A stretch of 32,204 bases of DNA from Crocinitomix sp. (GTDB taxonomy: Bacteria; Bacteroidota; Bacteroidia; Flavobacteriales_D; Crocinitomicaceae). Each line of letters opens with the position of its first letter. Within the stretch, counting starts at the first letter, position 1. Of this stretch, positions 8,217 to 16,759 are shown piece after piece. The stretch lies in NCBI GenBank assembly GCA_030836155.1, contig JAURQI010000044.1:1-32204 (forward strand), given 5' to 3'. Below the pieces are notes generated by a model. The model was given only the letters and a program-made list of their open reading frames with translations. It ran no database searches and was not told the origin of the DNA. The position numbers and the translations under genes are program-made.

Positions 8217-8822
8217 TTGATATTACCTTTTGAAGGGCAATTGCTGGAGAACAAAACGACTGCTACTAAGCTTGATTCAAAACAATCTGAGTCAGCTAAA
8301 GTGAATAATACGGACCTAAATCAGCAGGTAGCAAGAAAGCAAGCTTCCAAACCCACTGGCAAACTAAAAACCTTAAATATAGGGATTAAGGACACCATAA
8401 ATCCTCCCGTCAAAAAGACGCAAAAGCAAAATCAGGCCGAAACACAGCAACGTCAAAACGAAGACTTTACCTTTGAAGATTTACAACGCACCTGGAAAGC
8501 ATATGCAATCGCGGTTAAACGCGAAAGAAAAGATAGCTTATACACCACTTTAGTCAACGTTAATCTAAGTATGACCTCAGATTTTAAAATTAAATTTGAA
8601 ATCCACAGTGTTCAAGCAGCTGAATTGGAACGTGAAAAGGTAGCGCTGATGGCTTATCTCAGAAAAGAGTTGAAAAATTATACCATTCAACTTGAATATG
8701 GAACCATTGAGCAAGAAAAGATTCAAATTATAGACAGCAAAGGAACTTACGATAAGTTGGTTGAAGAAAATACGTCTTTAGATAAATTGAGGAAGCTTTT
8801 CAATTTAGATATCGAGTTTTAA
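8217..8822 (+). CDS. dnaX: DNA polymerase III tau C-terminal domain, in -1 frame relative to dnaX
   Basis: About 200 residues, open in the -1 frame from 8184 to 8822. A Lys/Gln/Thr-rich linker (about 25-90) is followed by a conserved domain beginning FTFEDLQRTWKAYA and ending LRKLFNLDIEF. This is the C-terminal domain of Bacteroidetes gamma/tau proteins, which normally end with a YLRKEL...NLxLDF-like tail. No ATG and no Shine-Dalgarno sequence are available: the nearest alternative start is a TTG at 8217, 14 bases after the upstream stop. Joining at the A5 run (8183-8187) would give LEK-TSCILSHKDILILPFEG and a protein of about 580 residues, the usual full length. It is therefore part of dnaX, reached by frameshifting or separated by an indel, not an independent gene. 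Confidence 0.8.
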   Translation: MILPFEGQLLENKTTATKLDSKQSESAKVNNTDLNQQVARKQASKPTGKLKTLNIGIKDTINPPVKKTQKQNQAETQQRQNEDFTFEDLQRTWKAYAIAVKRERKDSLYTTLVNVNLSMTSDFKIKFEIHSVQAAELEREKVALMAYLRKELKNYTIQLEYGTIEQEKIQIIDSKGTYDKLVEENTSLDKLRKLFNLDIEF

Positions 8823-8836
8823 TTCTTTTTCCACAT

Positions 8837-8868
8837 TTTGCATATCTAAGTTTTTATACCTAGCTTTA
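8837..8868 (+). promoter_or_regulatory. Possible promoter of the T9SS type A protein gene
   Basis: TTTG (8837-8840), a 20-base spacer and TAGCTTTA (8861-8868), which differs from TAnnTTTG only in its last base. The leader would be about 70 bases. A weak call. Confidence 0.3.
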
Positions 8869-8946
8869 GCTAATTGATTATTAACAGGTTAAAGAATGCT
8901 TAATTCTTAACAATAATCGATACTGCTAACCAAATTTAAACAGATT

Positions 8947-10533
8947 ATGAAGAAATCATTACTTTATGGACTATCGCTACTAATCAGCGGATACTCCTTC
9001 TCTCAAGACATCTCTCTCATGTATGAGCCTGTTGAAGAAACGGACTATATGGTGATTCGAGATTTAGTCGAAACAAATGATGACCACTTATTAGTAGGAT
9101 TTGATCACCACAACGCCTCAGACATTCCGACGGCAGGTATCATGAAGACTCAATTTGACGGAACAGTTGTTTGGGCCAAAACGCTTGATGTTGCCGAATC
9201 AGCAGCTGGATGTACGTTTGAAGTTGTTGAAAAGGAAAATGGAAATTTTCTTTTGTGGGGATTGAGTAAAGAGGTTGAAACAGATCACATGCGCGCAATC
9301 CTGACTGAGTTATCTGCGGATGGCGACGAGCTTTGGTCAAAGGAATATGATTTTGGAACGAATGCAACGGTTGCGTACACTATCAATAAATTAAGAATTA
9401 ATAATGATGGTACATTACAAATGATGATTGCTGTTTTTAGCAAAGTCATTGTGATGCAGACAACGGAAACTGGAGAAATTATCTGGGCCAAATCGACATC
9501 CATTGGGGCGCCAGACGAAGGTGGGAAAAACCCAGGTTTTGAGTGGTTATCTATTCCTGAACCAGATGGTGATGATGATGACGATGAAGAAGATGACGGT
9601 GGCGGTGCATGTGCTGGAAAAGCAACGAATGATTTTTCTTTATTGCGTTATTCTGCTGATGGAGAATTATTATGGAATCGTGCTTATTCAATTGGTGGAT
9701 ACACACACGGGAAGACATTGGCTAGATCACCAAATGGAAATATTTTAGTTGCTGGATTTATAGATTATGTTCCACATATCATGGAAGTATCCGTTGATGA
9801 TGGTTCACTCATTTGGGTCAAGACTTTCCCGGGTGCAACATTAGCTTTCCTTGGTAAAGCTCATTTATCTGTTGTTGACGATGAAATCATTTTAGATATG
9901 TCGAGTCCTGCAGGACGCCAATTCTTTATAAAACTGACAGAAGAAGGTGAAGTAATTGAAGCGATGCAAAGTAAATTTGATGTTGTTGATTATAACAAAC
10001 TTGAGTATGCCGAGGATAAAAATGTTTATTTCTATGGTTCAGGAGAATGGACTCCAGGTAATTATGATGGTATGATTCACCGCGTTGCTTCTGTATTTGA
10101 TGAAAGTTGCCTATTAGAGCCTTCTGAATTTGCTTTTACGACTGCTGACTTTACGGATACAGCTGAAGTAGCATTTACGCCATTTGAAGAAGATTTTACG
10201 AATCAAGAGGATATCGATGTATCTACTATTGACTTTCATGTTCGTGGTAAATTTGCTTGTGATATTTTCTTAGGTGATGAAAATGTAGAAGAAGTTCTTG
10301 GAATGACTGTTTACCCTAATCCTGCGTTGAATGAAGTGAATCTTCAGATCAATGGTGATATATCAACTATTACTCATTATGTGTTGTTTGACCTTACAGG
10401 TAAAGTTGTACTAAGCGGATCAATTAATAATATAATCACGACATTAGATGTTAAGAATCTTGATCGTGGGCAATATATATTAAGTGTTGTAGCTAATGGC
10501 GTTAGAACAGTAGAAAAAATTACATTGCAATAA
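8947..10533 (+). CDS. Secreted protein with T9SS type A C-terminal sorting domain
   Basis: A 528-residue exported protein. Signal peptide residues 1-19 (MKKSLLYGLSLLISGYSFS then Q). Residues about 30-380 hold repeated pieces of the type GDELWSKEYDFG, GEIIWAKSTSIG, GELLWNRAYSIGG and GSLIWVKTFPG, the pattern of a quinoprotein-like beta-propeller. An acidic tract (residues 206-218, twelve of thirteen Asp/Glu) followed by GGGACAG lies in one loop. The last 80 residues (VYPNPALNEVNLQI..., GKVVLSG, LDRGQYILSV) are the type A Por secretion sorting domain, which directs export through T9SS and attachment or release at the cell surface. Function beyond secretion is not evident. It stands alone and ends in a perfect hairpin terminator. 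Confidence 0.85.
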   Translation: MKKSLLYGLSLLISGYSFSQDISLMYEPVEETDYMVIRDLVETNDDHLLVGFDHHNASDIPTAGIMKTQFDGTVVWAKTLDVAESAAGCTFEVVEKENGNFLLWGLSKEVETDHMRAILTELSADGDELWSKEYDFGTNATVAYTINKLRINNDGTLQMMIAVFSKVIVMQTTETGEIIWAKSTSIGAPDEGGKNPGFEWLSIPEPDGDDDDDEEDDGGGACAGKATNDFSLLRYSADGELLWNRAYSIGGYTHGKTLARSPNGNILVAGFIDYVPHIMEVSVDDGSLIWVKTFPGATLAFLGKAHLSVVDDEIILDMSSPAGRQFFIKLTEEGEVIEAMQSKFDVVDYNKLEYAEDKNVYFYGSGEWTPGNYDGMIHRVASVFDESCLLEPSEFAFTTADFTDTAEVAFTPFEEDFTNQEDIDVSTIDFHVRGKFACDIFLGDENVEEVLGMTVYPNPALNEVNLQINGDISTITHYVLFDLTGKVVLSGSINNIITTLDVKNLDRGQYILSVVANGVRTVEKITLQ

Positions 10534-10550
10534 TTGCAATTATTAGAAAC

Positions 10551-10587
10551 AAAAAAATCCCCGACCAAATTGGTCGGGGATTTTTTT
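10551..10587. terminator. Bidirectional terminator between the T9SS protein gene and yajC
   Basis: An 18-bp perfect inverted repeat: AAAAAAATCCCCGACCAA (10551-10568) and its reverse complement (10570-10587) around a single central A. A7 on one side and T7 on the other allow it to end both the plus-strand gene at 10533 and the minus-strand operon ending with yajC at 10607. Confidence 0.93.
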
Positions 10588-10606
10588 ATGCACTATTTTT
10601 TTTTGA

Positions 10607-10930
10607 CTAACGCTGTTGTTGACCCATTTCTAATCCGTTAGGACTAACTGCATTCTTATCAAGTCGCAATTTAGTTCCGTCAGAAGAGATTAAAATAGAT
10701 GTATCGGTAATCTCTAATACCTTACCATGGATTCCACCAATTGTCACGACTTTGTCACCTGTCGCTAAATTCTCACGGAATTGTTTTGCTTCTTTATTTC
10801 TTTTCATCTGTGGACGAATCATAAAGAAATAAAAGACCAGACCGATCATTGCAAACATCAAGATTGTTTGCATAAGTCCGCCACCTTGCGCTTGACCACC
10901 TTCTTTTAATAAAATAAAATCGAAGTTCAT
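10607..10930 (-). CDS. yajC: Preprotein translocase subunit YajC
   Basis: A 107-residue protein with a short Gly/Gln-rich N-terminus, one membrane helix (about 20-37, QTILMFAMIGLVFYFFMIRP) and the cytosolic YajC domain: RPQMKRNKEAKQFRENLATGDKVVTIGGIHGKV (pieces at about 39-71). YajC associates with SecDF and supports Sec-dependent export. Last gene of the minus-strand operon after the DUF1573 lipoprotein (26-base gap) and just before the bidirectional terminator. Confidence 0.95.
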   Translation of the reverse strand: MNFDFILLKEGGQAQGGGLMQTILMFAMIGLVFYFFMIRPQMKRNKEAKQFRENLATGDKVVTIGGIHGKVLEITDTSILISSDGTKLRLDKNAVSPNGLEMGQQQR

Positions 10931-10956
10931 TGTTTTTAAGATTTAGTTATCGTTAA

Positions 10957-11400
10957 TTATTCAGGTAAAACCTCTCCTGTAATGGATACTGTGTTTACCG
11001 TTGGATTCGTATTCGCTTCAATGCGGATACTCTTATTTACTTTTCCTACTTTATTATTCGAATTAAAAATGACTTTGATATCACCACCTTCTCCCGGCGC
11101 AATGGGTTGCTTTGGCCAATCTTCTGGCACCGTACACCCACATGTCGATTTAACATCAAAAATCACCAAGTTTTGATCTCCTGTATTGGTAAAGTGAAAG
11201 GTATGTTTTACCATTTCACCATCCACTACTTTACCAAAATTGTGAACATTATTGTCAAATGCCATTGTTGTGGGCAAATCAACATACTCAGCATAATCCG
11301 CTCTGCGCTCTTCGGCATTCTCTCCTGCTCCAGAAGTGCATGCTCCCAAAGCTAAACCTGCTAAAACTATTGCTATACTCCAATTTTTCATACCTCGCAT
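10957..11400 (-). CDS. DUF1573 domain lipoprotein
   Basis: A 147-residue exported lipoprotein: signal with LALGAC lipobox, then a single DUF1573 domain with NFGKVVDGEMVKHTFHFTNTG, the hallmark STCGCTVPEDWPKQPIAPGE and the final beta strands (SIRIEANTNP, VSITGEVLPE). DUF1573 is an ASH/MSP-like Ig fold widespread in Bacteroidetes; its role is unknown. The ATG at 11400 follows the nusB stop codon directly (TAAATG), suggesting coupled translation; an ATG three codons later (11391, MKNWS) is equally plausible. The nusB-DUF1573-yajC order is one I associate with Bacteroidetes genomes. Confidence 0.9.
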   Translation of the reverse strand: MRGMKNWSIAIVLAGLALGACTSGAGENAEERRADYAEYVDLPTTMAFDNNVHNFGKVVDGEMVKHTFHFTNTGDQNLVIFDVKSTCGCTVPEDWPKQPIAPGEGGDIKVIFNSNNKVGKVNKSIRIEANTNPTVNTVSITGEVLPE

Positions 11401-12357
11401 TTAATCCATTAAACCTCGTCCTGTTTTCTTCAGCTCACCTCGTTCTTCTAACAAAGGTATCGCTTTATCAAGGATACCATTGATAAAGACCTGACTTTTT
11501 GGTGTGCTGTAAAACTTTGAAATTTCTATGTATTCATTTAATGTGACCTTTTTAGGAATGGAAGGTTGAACTTTCAATTCCGTCAAAGCCATTTTCAATA
11601 AAATAACATCCATCTTAGCGATGCGCTCTAATTCCCAGTTTTTTGTTAACTGATCAATTAACTCCGTATTGACTTCATCCATTTCGAGCGCGCTGCGTAA
11701 GAGTGACTTTACAAAACCAATTTCATCAGCTTTATCCTTGTGTAAATCCATCACTTTCGCCTTTCCAAGATCTTCATCGCTCTTTAATTGCTTGATTGTT
11801 TTTAAAACCATCGAACACATTAAATCAATATCATCTAACCAGTAGATGCTCAAGTTTTCGAAATAATCATGAACAAGGTGAAAATTAGCAATTTCATGTT
11901 TGAATAATTCAATAATAAACTGTCTATCCTCCTCTAAAGAAGACGACTCCGACTCCATGTAGGCTTGATAAATCTCAGAATCTACCACGTGAAGAAATAA
12001 CTTTTTCATCAAGTCATTCTCAAAAGCTCCTGTCCAGTTTACTTTTCGCGCTTCACTTTTACGCGTAAGATCGTCGTTATCCACAAAATGAGCAAGAATT
12101 TTGTTGTCAACAAATTTTACATTTGGATTAAGATCCTCTTCCGTTGGTCTGACTTTTTTTCTTCTGTCCTCAATTCGTTTTGTTGCAAATCTATGCAATT
12201 CCTCCAGCGATAATAAATACCAAAGGTATAGATCATACATACGATCTACTGAACGCAATAACTCCTTTTCAGCCTTTAAAGCATCCTCTTCGTTATTCTG
12301 ATAAAAAGCATAAAGTACTTGAAGTACTTTAATTCGCAAATGTCTTCTGTTCAACAT
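11401..12357 (-). CDS. nusB: Transcription antitermination factor NusB (long Bacteroidetes form)
   Basis: A 318-residue protein; most NusB proteins have about 140. The N-terminus MLNRRHLRIKVLQVLYAFYQ is the NusB start pattern, and the C-terminal half carries the conserved part: LIDQLTKNWELERIAKMDVILLKMALTEL and KVTLNEYIEISKFYSTPKSQVFINGILDKA (in pieces). The insertion of about 150 residues between these is rich in charged helices and is characteristic of the Bacteroidetes version. NusB binds boxA RNA with S10 during rRNA transcription antitermination. It lies 22 bases after leucine dehydrogenase and adjoins the DUF1573 gene without a gap. Confidence 0.93.
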   Translation of the reverse strand: MLNRRHLRIKVLQVLYAFYQNNEEDALKAEKELLRSVDRMYDLYLWYLLSLEELHRFATKRIEDRRKKVRPTEEDLNPNVKFVDNKILAHFVDNDDLTRKSEARKVNWTGAFENDLMKKLFLHVVDSEIYQAYMESESSSLEEDRQFIIELFKHEIANFHLVHDYFENLSIYWLDDIDLMCSMVLKTIKQLKSDEDLGKAKVMDLHKDKADEIGFVKSLLRSALEMDEVNTELIDQLTKNWELERIAKMDVILLKMALTELKVQPSIPKKVTLNEYIEISKFYSTPKSQVFINGILDKAIPLLEERGELKKTGRGLMD

Positions 12358-12379
12358 TTTTTCCTTCTCCTATATTTTT

Positions 12380-13477
12380 TTACATGGGTAATTTCACTCT
12401 GCCTATCGCCTCAATTCGCTCTTCTGCCATTTGATTGGCAATCTTATAAGTCGGCACATTATCTGCCTGAGAACGTTCTAAAATGTTGGTTGTTGTTTGA
12501 TATATTTCTTCGGCCTTGCCCATTGCCCATTCAGAGGATAAACCTTTAACCTCCGCATAACAATTGATCACACCGCCTGCATTTAACATAAAATCAGGAA
12601 CGTAAATTATTCCTTTTTCCTTCATGATTTCTCCATGCACTGTTTCGTCAGCTAATTGGTTATTCGCTGCTCCAGCAATGATTGAACATTTTAAATGATC
12701 TAACGTGAAATCATTGACAGTAGCGCCTAGCGCACAAGGAGCATAGATATCTACATCTTTTTCATAAATCTCATCTAGACCAACAACAATGGCTCCGTAT
12801 TTTTTTGAAACACGTTGAAGTGAAGCTTCGTGAATATCTGAAATATAGACGATTGCATTTTCCTTTGCTAAGTAGCTCACTAAATATTCGCCAACATGGC
12901 CTACACCTTGCACCGCTACTTTTTTTCCAGCCAGGTTATCCGTTCCGAATTGTTTTTTAGCAGCAGCCTTCATACCCATGTACACACCATAAGCTGTAAC
13001 GGGAGAAGGGTCTCCACTTTTACCAGGCAAACCAACAACATTATTGGTTTCCATATTCACCCAAGTCATATCCTGAGGTGAGATTCCAACATCTTCGGCT
13101 GTGATATACTTGCCACCAAGCGATTCTACAAATTTTCCAAAACGACGAAATAGCGCTTCGCTTTTTTGTTTTCTGGAGTCTCCAATAATAACGGCTTTAC
13201 CGCCGCCTAGATTCAATCCTGAAATTGAGTTTTTGTAAGTCATTCCGCGGGATAAGCGCAAAACATCATTTAAAGCTTCTAATTCATTATTGTATTGCCA
13301 CATGCGGGTTCCGCCTAAAGCAGGGCCTAAAGTGGTGTTATGAACTGCGATTATCGCTTTTAGTCCGGTTGCATTATCATTGCAAAACAATAATTGTTCA
13401 TGATTGTACTCGGACATACGCTCAACAACTGGATTTTCCATCAGTGTTGATTCCTTTATTGGTTTAACTTCGAACAT
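12380..13477 (-). CDS. Leucine dehydrogenase (Leu/Phe/Val dehydrogenase family)
   Basis: A 365-residue amino-acid dehydrogenase that converts branched-chain amino acids to 2-oxo acids with NAD+. Visible: substrate-binding and catalytic lysines in MTYKNS (Lys82) and GLNLGGGKAVI (Lys94), TAEDVGISPQDM (126-137), and the Rossmann motif GVGHVGEYL (191-199). Length and motifs fit Bacillus-type leucine dehydrogenase better than glutamate dehydrogenase (which is longer). First gene of the minus-strand operon that continues with nusB, the DUF1573 lipoprotein and yajC. The divergent gap to the ABC exporter is 180 bases. Confidence 0.92.
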   Translation of the reverse strand: MFEVKPIKESTLMENPVVERMSEYNHEQLLFCNDNATGLKAIIAVHNTTLGPALGGTRMWQYNNELEALNDVLRLSRGMTYKNSISGLNLGGGKAVIIGDSRKQKSEALFRRFGKFVESLGGKYITAEDVGISPQDMTWVNMETNNVVGLPGKSGDPSPVTAYGVYMGMKAAAKKQFGTDNLAGKKVAVQGVGHVGEYLVSYLAKENAIVYISDIHEASLQRVSKKYGAIVVGLDEIYEKDVDIYAPCALGATVNDFTLDHLKCSIIAGAANNQLADETVHGEIMKEKGIIYVPDFMLNAGGVINCYAEVKGLSSEWAMGKAEEIYQTTTNILERSQADNVPTYKIANQMAEERIEAIGRVKLPM

Positions 13478-13612
13478 AGTATTTGAAAAATAACTTACTA
13501 ATTTTACACTTCAAATGTCGAGCTTGATCTTCATCAAATATCTACGTATGACATCCCGCTAGTGCATCTAAATATTTGTTGCAACAGATTCTTTTAAATG
13601 AATCTTAAATCG

Positions 13613-13620
13613 TACATTTG
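13613..13620 (+). promoter_or_regulatory. -7 element upstream of the ABC exporter operon
   Basis: TACATTTG matches TAnnTTTG, 37 bases before the ATG at 13658. No convincing -33 TTG at the right distance. Just downstream is a weak GCGC...GCGC inverted repeat (13622-13636). Confidence 0.42.
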
Positions 13621-13657
13621 TGCGCGATTTTTGCGCTACAAAAGTACTAAATTTTAA

Positions 13658-15430
13658 ATGTCTTCTTTATTCTATCTAAATAAATATTTGGTCCGCTATA
13701 AATGGCGCTTGATTCTTGGTACCATTTTTATCATTTGCTCGAATGTATTTTTTGTCCAACAGCCCGGACTCATTCGCGATGCGATCAACGAAATTGAAGA
13801 CTTCATTGCCAATGTGGATCCTCAAGCAACTTCAAATATTCTGAAGCAAGGTCTTTGGTTATCTGGATTATACACGCTCCTTTCAATACTAAAGGGTATT
13901 TTTTTATTCTTCACGCGTCAAACGATTATCATTATGTCGCGCTTCATTGAATATGACCTGAAAAATGAAATTTATGACCAATACCAGCGACTGACGTTCA
14001 ACTTTTACAAAAAGAATGCTACCGGTGATTTAATGAATCGAATCAGCGAAGATGTAACCAAGGTCAGAATGTATTTAGGACCAGGAATCATGTACACGAT
14101 TAACCTGTTCGTACTTTTCTCTTTAGTTCTTTACAAGATGTTATCGCGCAACGCCGAGCTGACTTTATACGTTTTAACTCCCCTCCCGATCATGTCGTTA
14201 TTAATCTATTTTGTGAGTCGCGTGATTAATAAAAAAAGTGAAAAGGTACAAGCTCAGCAGTCCTTATTGTCTACAATTGTTCAAGAGACTTTTTCTGGTA
14301 TCCGAGTTGTAAAATCGCATGTAAAAGAGGAGTCTGTGAGCGCCAAATTTGAAAAAGAAGCAGATTTATATAAGAAGAATTCAATGAATTTGGCATTGAC
14401 CAATGCCTTTTTTATGCCAACGATCATTTTATTGATTGGCATCAGTACCATTCTAACCATTTATATGGGCGGATTGCAAGCGAATAACGGTACAATCGAT
14501 CCGGGTGAGATCGCTGAATTCGTGGTTTACGTAAACATGTTGACGTGGCCTTTTGCCTCGGTGGGTTGGGTAACTTCAATTGTACAACGTGCGGCTGCCT
14601 CTCAAAAAAGAATCAATGAATTCTTAGAGGTAGATCCTGATATTAATCCAAATCATGACGCTGAACAAGAAATTCATTTTGATCAGGATATTCGATTAAA
14701 CCAAGTGAGCTTAACCTATGAAAACTCGGGCGTGACAGCGCTTAAAAACATCGATTTCAACATTAAAAAGGGGGAGACGATTGGAATAATTGGTAAGACT
14801 GGTTCTGGTAAATCAACGCTTGCCTATCTAATTATGCGATTATTAGACCCAAGTAACGGTAATATTACAGTTGATAATAAGCGACTGGATGAACTCAATT
14901 TGGACGCTTGGAGAGCATATATGGGCTATGTTCCGCAAGAGCATTTTTTGTTCTCTGACAGCATTTTGAATAATATTCTGTTTGGAACAAAGGAAGATGT
15001 TTCATTTGAACGCGTTCAGGAAGTAGCCAAAAACGCCGGGATTCACGATAGTATCATGAATTTTCCTGAGCAGTATGAAACGCGATTAGGTGAACGAGGA
15101 ATTAATCTCTCAGGAGGACAAAAACAGCGTTTATCCATAGCGCGTGCGCTGATTAAAACACCAGATATTTTAGTTTTAGATGATTGTTTATCAGCTGTTG
15201 ATAATGAGACAGAAGAACTGATCCTGCAATCTATCAAAAGTGAATTAAGGTCCAAAACTACCTTGATTATTAGCCACCGTATATCCAGTTTAAAATATGC
15301 CGATCGTATTATCGTAATGGACGATGGTCGTTTGGTGGAACATGGAAACCACGAAGAACTAATGAGTTTAAAGGGAATTTATTTTGATACTTATAAGCGT
15401 CAAGAATTACAAACCGATCAAAATAAATAA
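13658..15430 (+). CDS. ABC exporter half-transporter (membrane domain fused to ATPase domain)
   Basis: A 590-residue type IV (MsbA/multidrug-like) exporter subunit. The membrane domain with six helices spans about 15-310; the ATPase domain spans 343-590. Motifs: Walker A GKTGSGKST (379-387), Q-loop Gln427 in YVPQEH, signature LSGGQ (484-488), Walker B ILVLDD (504-509), D-loop SAVD and H-loop His540. The catalytic Glu after Walker B is Asp (LDDCLSAVD), as in the degenerate site of heterodimeric exporters such as TM287/288. Substrate unknown; lipid or drug export are both possible. The stop codon overlaps the start of the next gene (TAATG), so translation is coupled to the methyltransferase. 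Confidence 0.92.
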   Translation: MSSLFYLNKYLVRYKWRLILGTIFIICSNVFFVQQPGLIRDAINEIEDFIANVDPQATSNILKQGLWLSGLYTLLSILKGIFLFFTRQTIIIMSRFIEYDLKNEIYDQYQRLTFNFYKKNATGDLMNRISEDVTKVRMYLGPGIMYTINLFVLFSLVLYKMLSRNAELTLYVLTPLPIMSLLIYFVSRVINKKSEKVQAQQSLLSTIVQETFSGIRVVKSHVKEESVSAKFEKEADLYKKNSMNLALTNAFFMPTIILLIGISTILTIYMGGLQANNGTIDPGEIAEFVVYVNMLTWPFASVGWVTSIVQRAAASQKRINEFLEVDPDINPNHDAEQEIHFDQDIRLNQVSLTYENSGVTALKNIDFNIKKGETIGIIGKTGSGKSTLAYLIMRLLDPSNGNITVDNKRLDELNLDAWRAYMGYVPQEHFLFSDSILNNILFGTKEDVSFERVQEVAKNAGIHDSIMNFPEQYETRLGERGINLSGGQKQRLSIARALIKTPDILVLDDCLSAVDNETEELILQSIKSELRSKTTLIISHRISSLKYADRIIVMDDGRLVEHGNHEELMSLKGIYFDTYKRQELQTDQNK

Positions 15431-15897
15431 TGAAAAAGCAGTGGGAATTGACTAAAGAGCAATTTTTCGGAATTGGTGTTTATCAGCCCAAAACCGAGCA
15501 TAATATTGGTACTTTATGGCGATCAGCCTATATTTTGGGTGCTTCTTTTATCTTTATTATTGACGGGAAATACAAACCACAGACGTCGGACACTCAAAAA
15601 ACGTGGTCAAAAATTCCGTTCTATCGTTACCGTGATTTTGACCATTTTTATGATTCATTACCCTACTCTACACAACTCGTAGGGTTAGAATTATCAGATA
15701 ATTCAACCGCAATTCGTACATTTGCACATCCGTCAAGGGCGGCCTATTTATTAGGTGCGGAAGACAACGGTTTGCCTCAAAAGGTAGCCGAACGTTGTCA
15801 TCACCTTTTGCAATTGCCAGGAGAGCAATCTTTAAATGTTGCAGTAAGCGGAAGTATTGTGATGTATGACAGAATACAAAAAAGGACAGAAACATGA
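15430..15897 (+). CDS. TrmH/SpoU family RNA 2'-O-methyltransferase
   Basis: A compact 155-residue SPOUT methyltransferase without the N-terminal substrate-binding domain. Motif 1 is NIGTLWRSA (25-33), motif 2 LLGAEDNGLP (107-116) and motif 3 LPGEQSLNVAVSGSIVMYD (129-147), the three parts of the SAM-binding knot. The target RNA cannot be told; tRNA is likely because ttcA, a tRNA C32 thiolase gene, follows. It overlaps its neighbours on both sides (TAATG with the exporter, ATGA with ttcA). Confidence 0.88.
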   Translation: MKKQWELTKEQFFGIGVYQPKTEHNIGTLWRSAYILGASFIFIIDGKYKPQTSDTQKTWSKIPFYRYRDFDHFYDSLPYSTQLVGLELSDNSTAIRTFAHPSRAAYLLGAEDNGLPQKVAERCHHLLQLPGEQSLNVAVSGSIVMYDRIQKRTET

Positions 15898-16736
15898 GTC
15901 GAGAAAAGGAAGCGGAGCTGAAAGCAAAAGAAGAAAAGCTTAACCGGAAGATTAAGAAAACGGTTTGGAACGCCATTAACGAATTTGATATGATTCAGGA
16001 TGGTGATCGTCTTATGGTTTGCCTTTCAGGCGGTAAGGATAGTTATACAATGTTAGATATTCTGATGCAAATTCAAAAGGCATCCGTATTTAACTTTGAA
16101 ATCATTGCAGTTAATCTGGATCAAAAACAACCGGGATTCCCTGAAGAAGTTTTACCGAATTATTTAACAGAAGTCGGCGCTAATTTCGAAATTGTCGAGC
16201 GCGACACGTATAGTATTGTTAAAGAAAAAGTGCCAGAGGGTAAGACGACATGTAGTTTATGTTCTCGATTACGTCGAGGTACGTTATATGAAGCGGCTGA
16301 GCGATTAGGTTGTAATAAAATTTGTCTTGGACATCATCGAGATGACATTTTAGAAACTTTTATGCTTAATCTATTCTTTGCAGGCAAAATTGAAACGATG
16401 CCCGCAAAATACATTACCAATGATGAGCGGTTTGTTGTGCTAAGACCTCTTGCATTTGTAAAAGAAGAGCAAATTATAGAATACGCTGGCTATCGCAACT
16501 ACCCGATTATTCCATGCAATTTATGTGGTGCACAGGAAAATCTACAACGTCAAGTGGTTAAAAAAATGTTGGCCACTTGGGATGAGAAATACAAAAATCG
16601 TTCTGAAATCATGTTCACCGCATTGAGCAATATTACCCCAAGTCATATGTTTGATGATGGATTGTATGATTTTAAAAATTTGCAATCTAAGATATTGGGT
16701 GAAATAAAGGCTGGAGCGGAATACGAGATGCCTTAA
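15894..16736 (+). CDS. ttcA: tRNA 2-thiocytidine(32) synthetase TtcA
   Basis: A 280-residue iron-sulfur PP-loop ATPase that makes 2-thiocytidine at position 32 of certain tRNAs. The PP-loop SGGKDS is at 45-50. The cluster-binding cysteine pairs are Cys120/Cys123 (TTCSLCSRLRRG) and Cys208/Cys211 (IIPCNLCG); GHHRDD (146-151) and PSHMFD near the end are also as in the E. coli enzyme. The ATG overlaps the methyltransferase stop codon (ATGA). Two tRNA/RNA modification genes in direct overlap suggest a shared target region in tRNA (inference). Confidence 0.95.
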   Translation: MSREKEAELKAKEEKLNRKIKKTVWNAINEFDMIQDGDRLMVCLSGGKDSYTMLDILMQIQKASVFNFEIIAVNLDQKQPGFPEEVLPNYLTEVGANFEIVERDTYSIVKEKVPEGKTTCSLCSRLRRGTLYEAAERLGCNKICLGHHRDDILETFMLNLFFAGKIETMPAKYITNDERFVVLRPLAFVKEEQIIEYAGYRNYPIIPCNLCGAQENLQRQVVKKMLATWDEKYKNRSEIMFTALSNITPSHMFDDGLYDFKNLQSKILGEIKAGAEYEMP

Positions 16737-16759
16737 CACCACCTATCAATTTAACCCAA

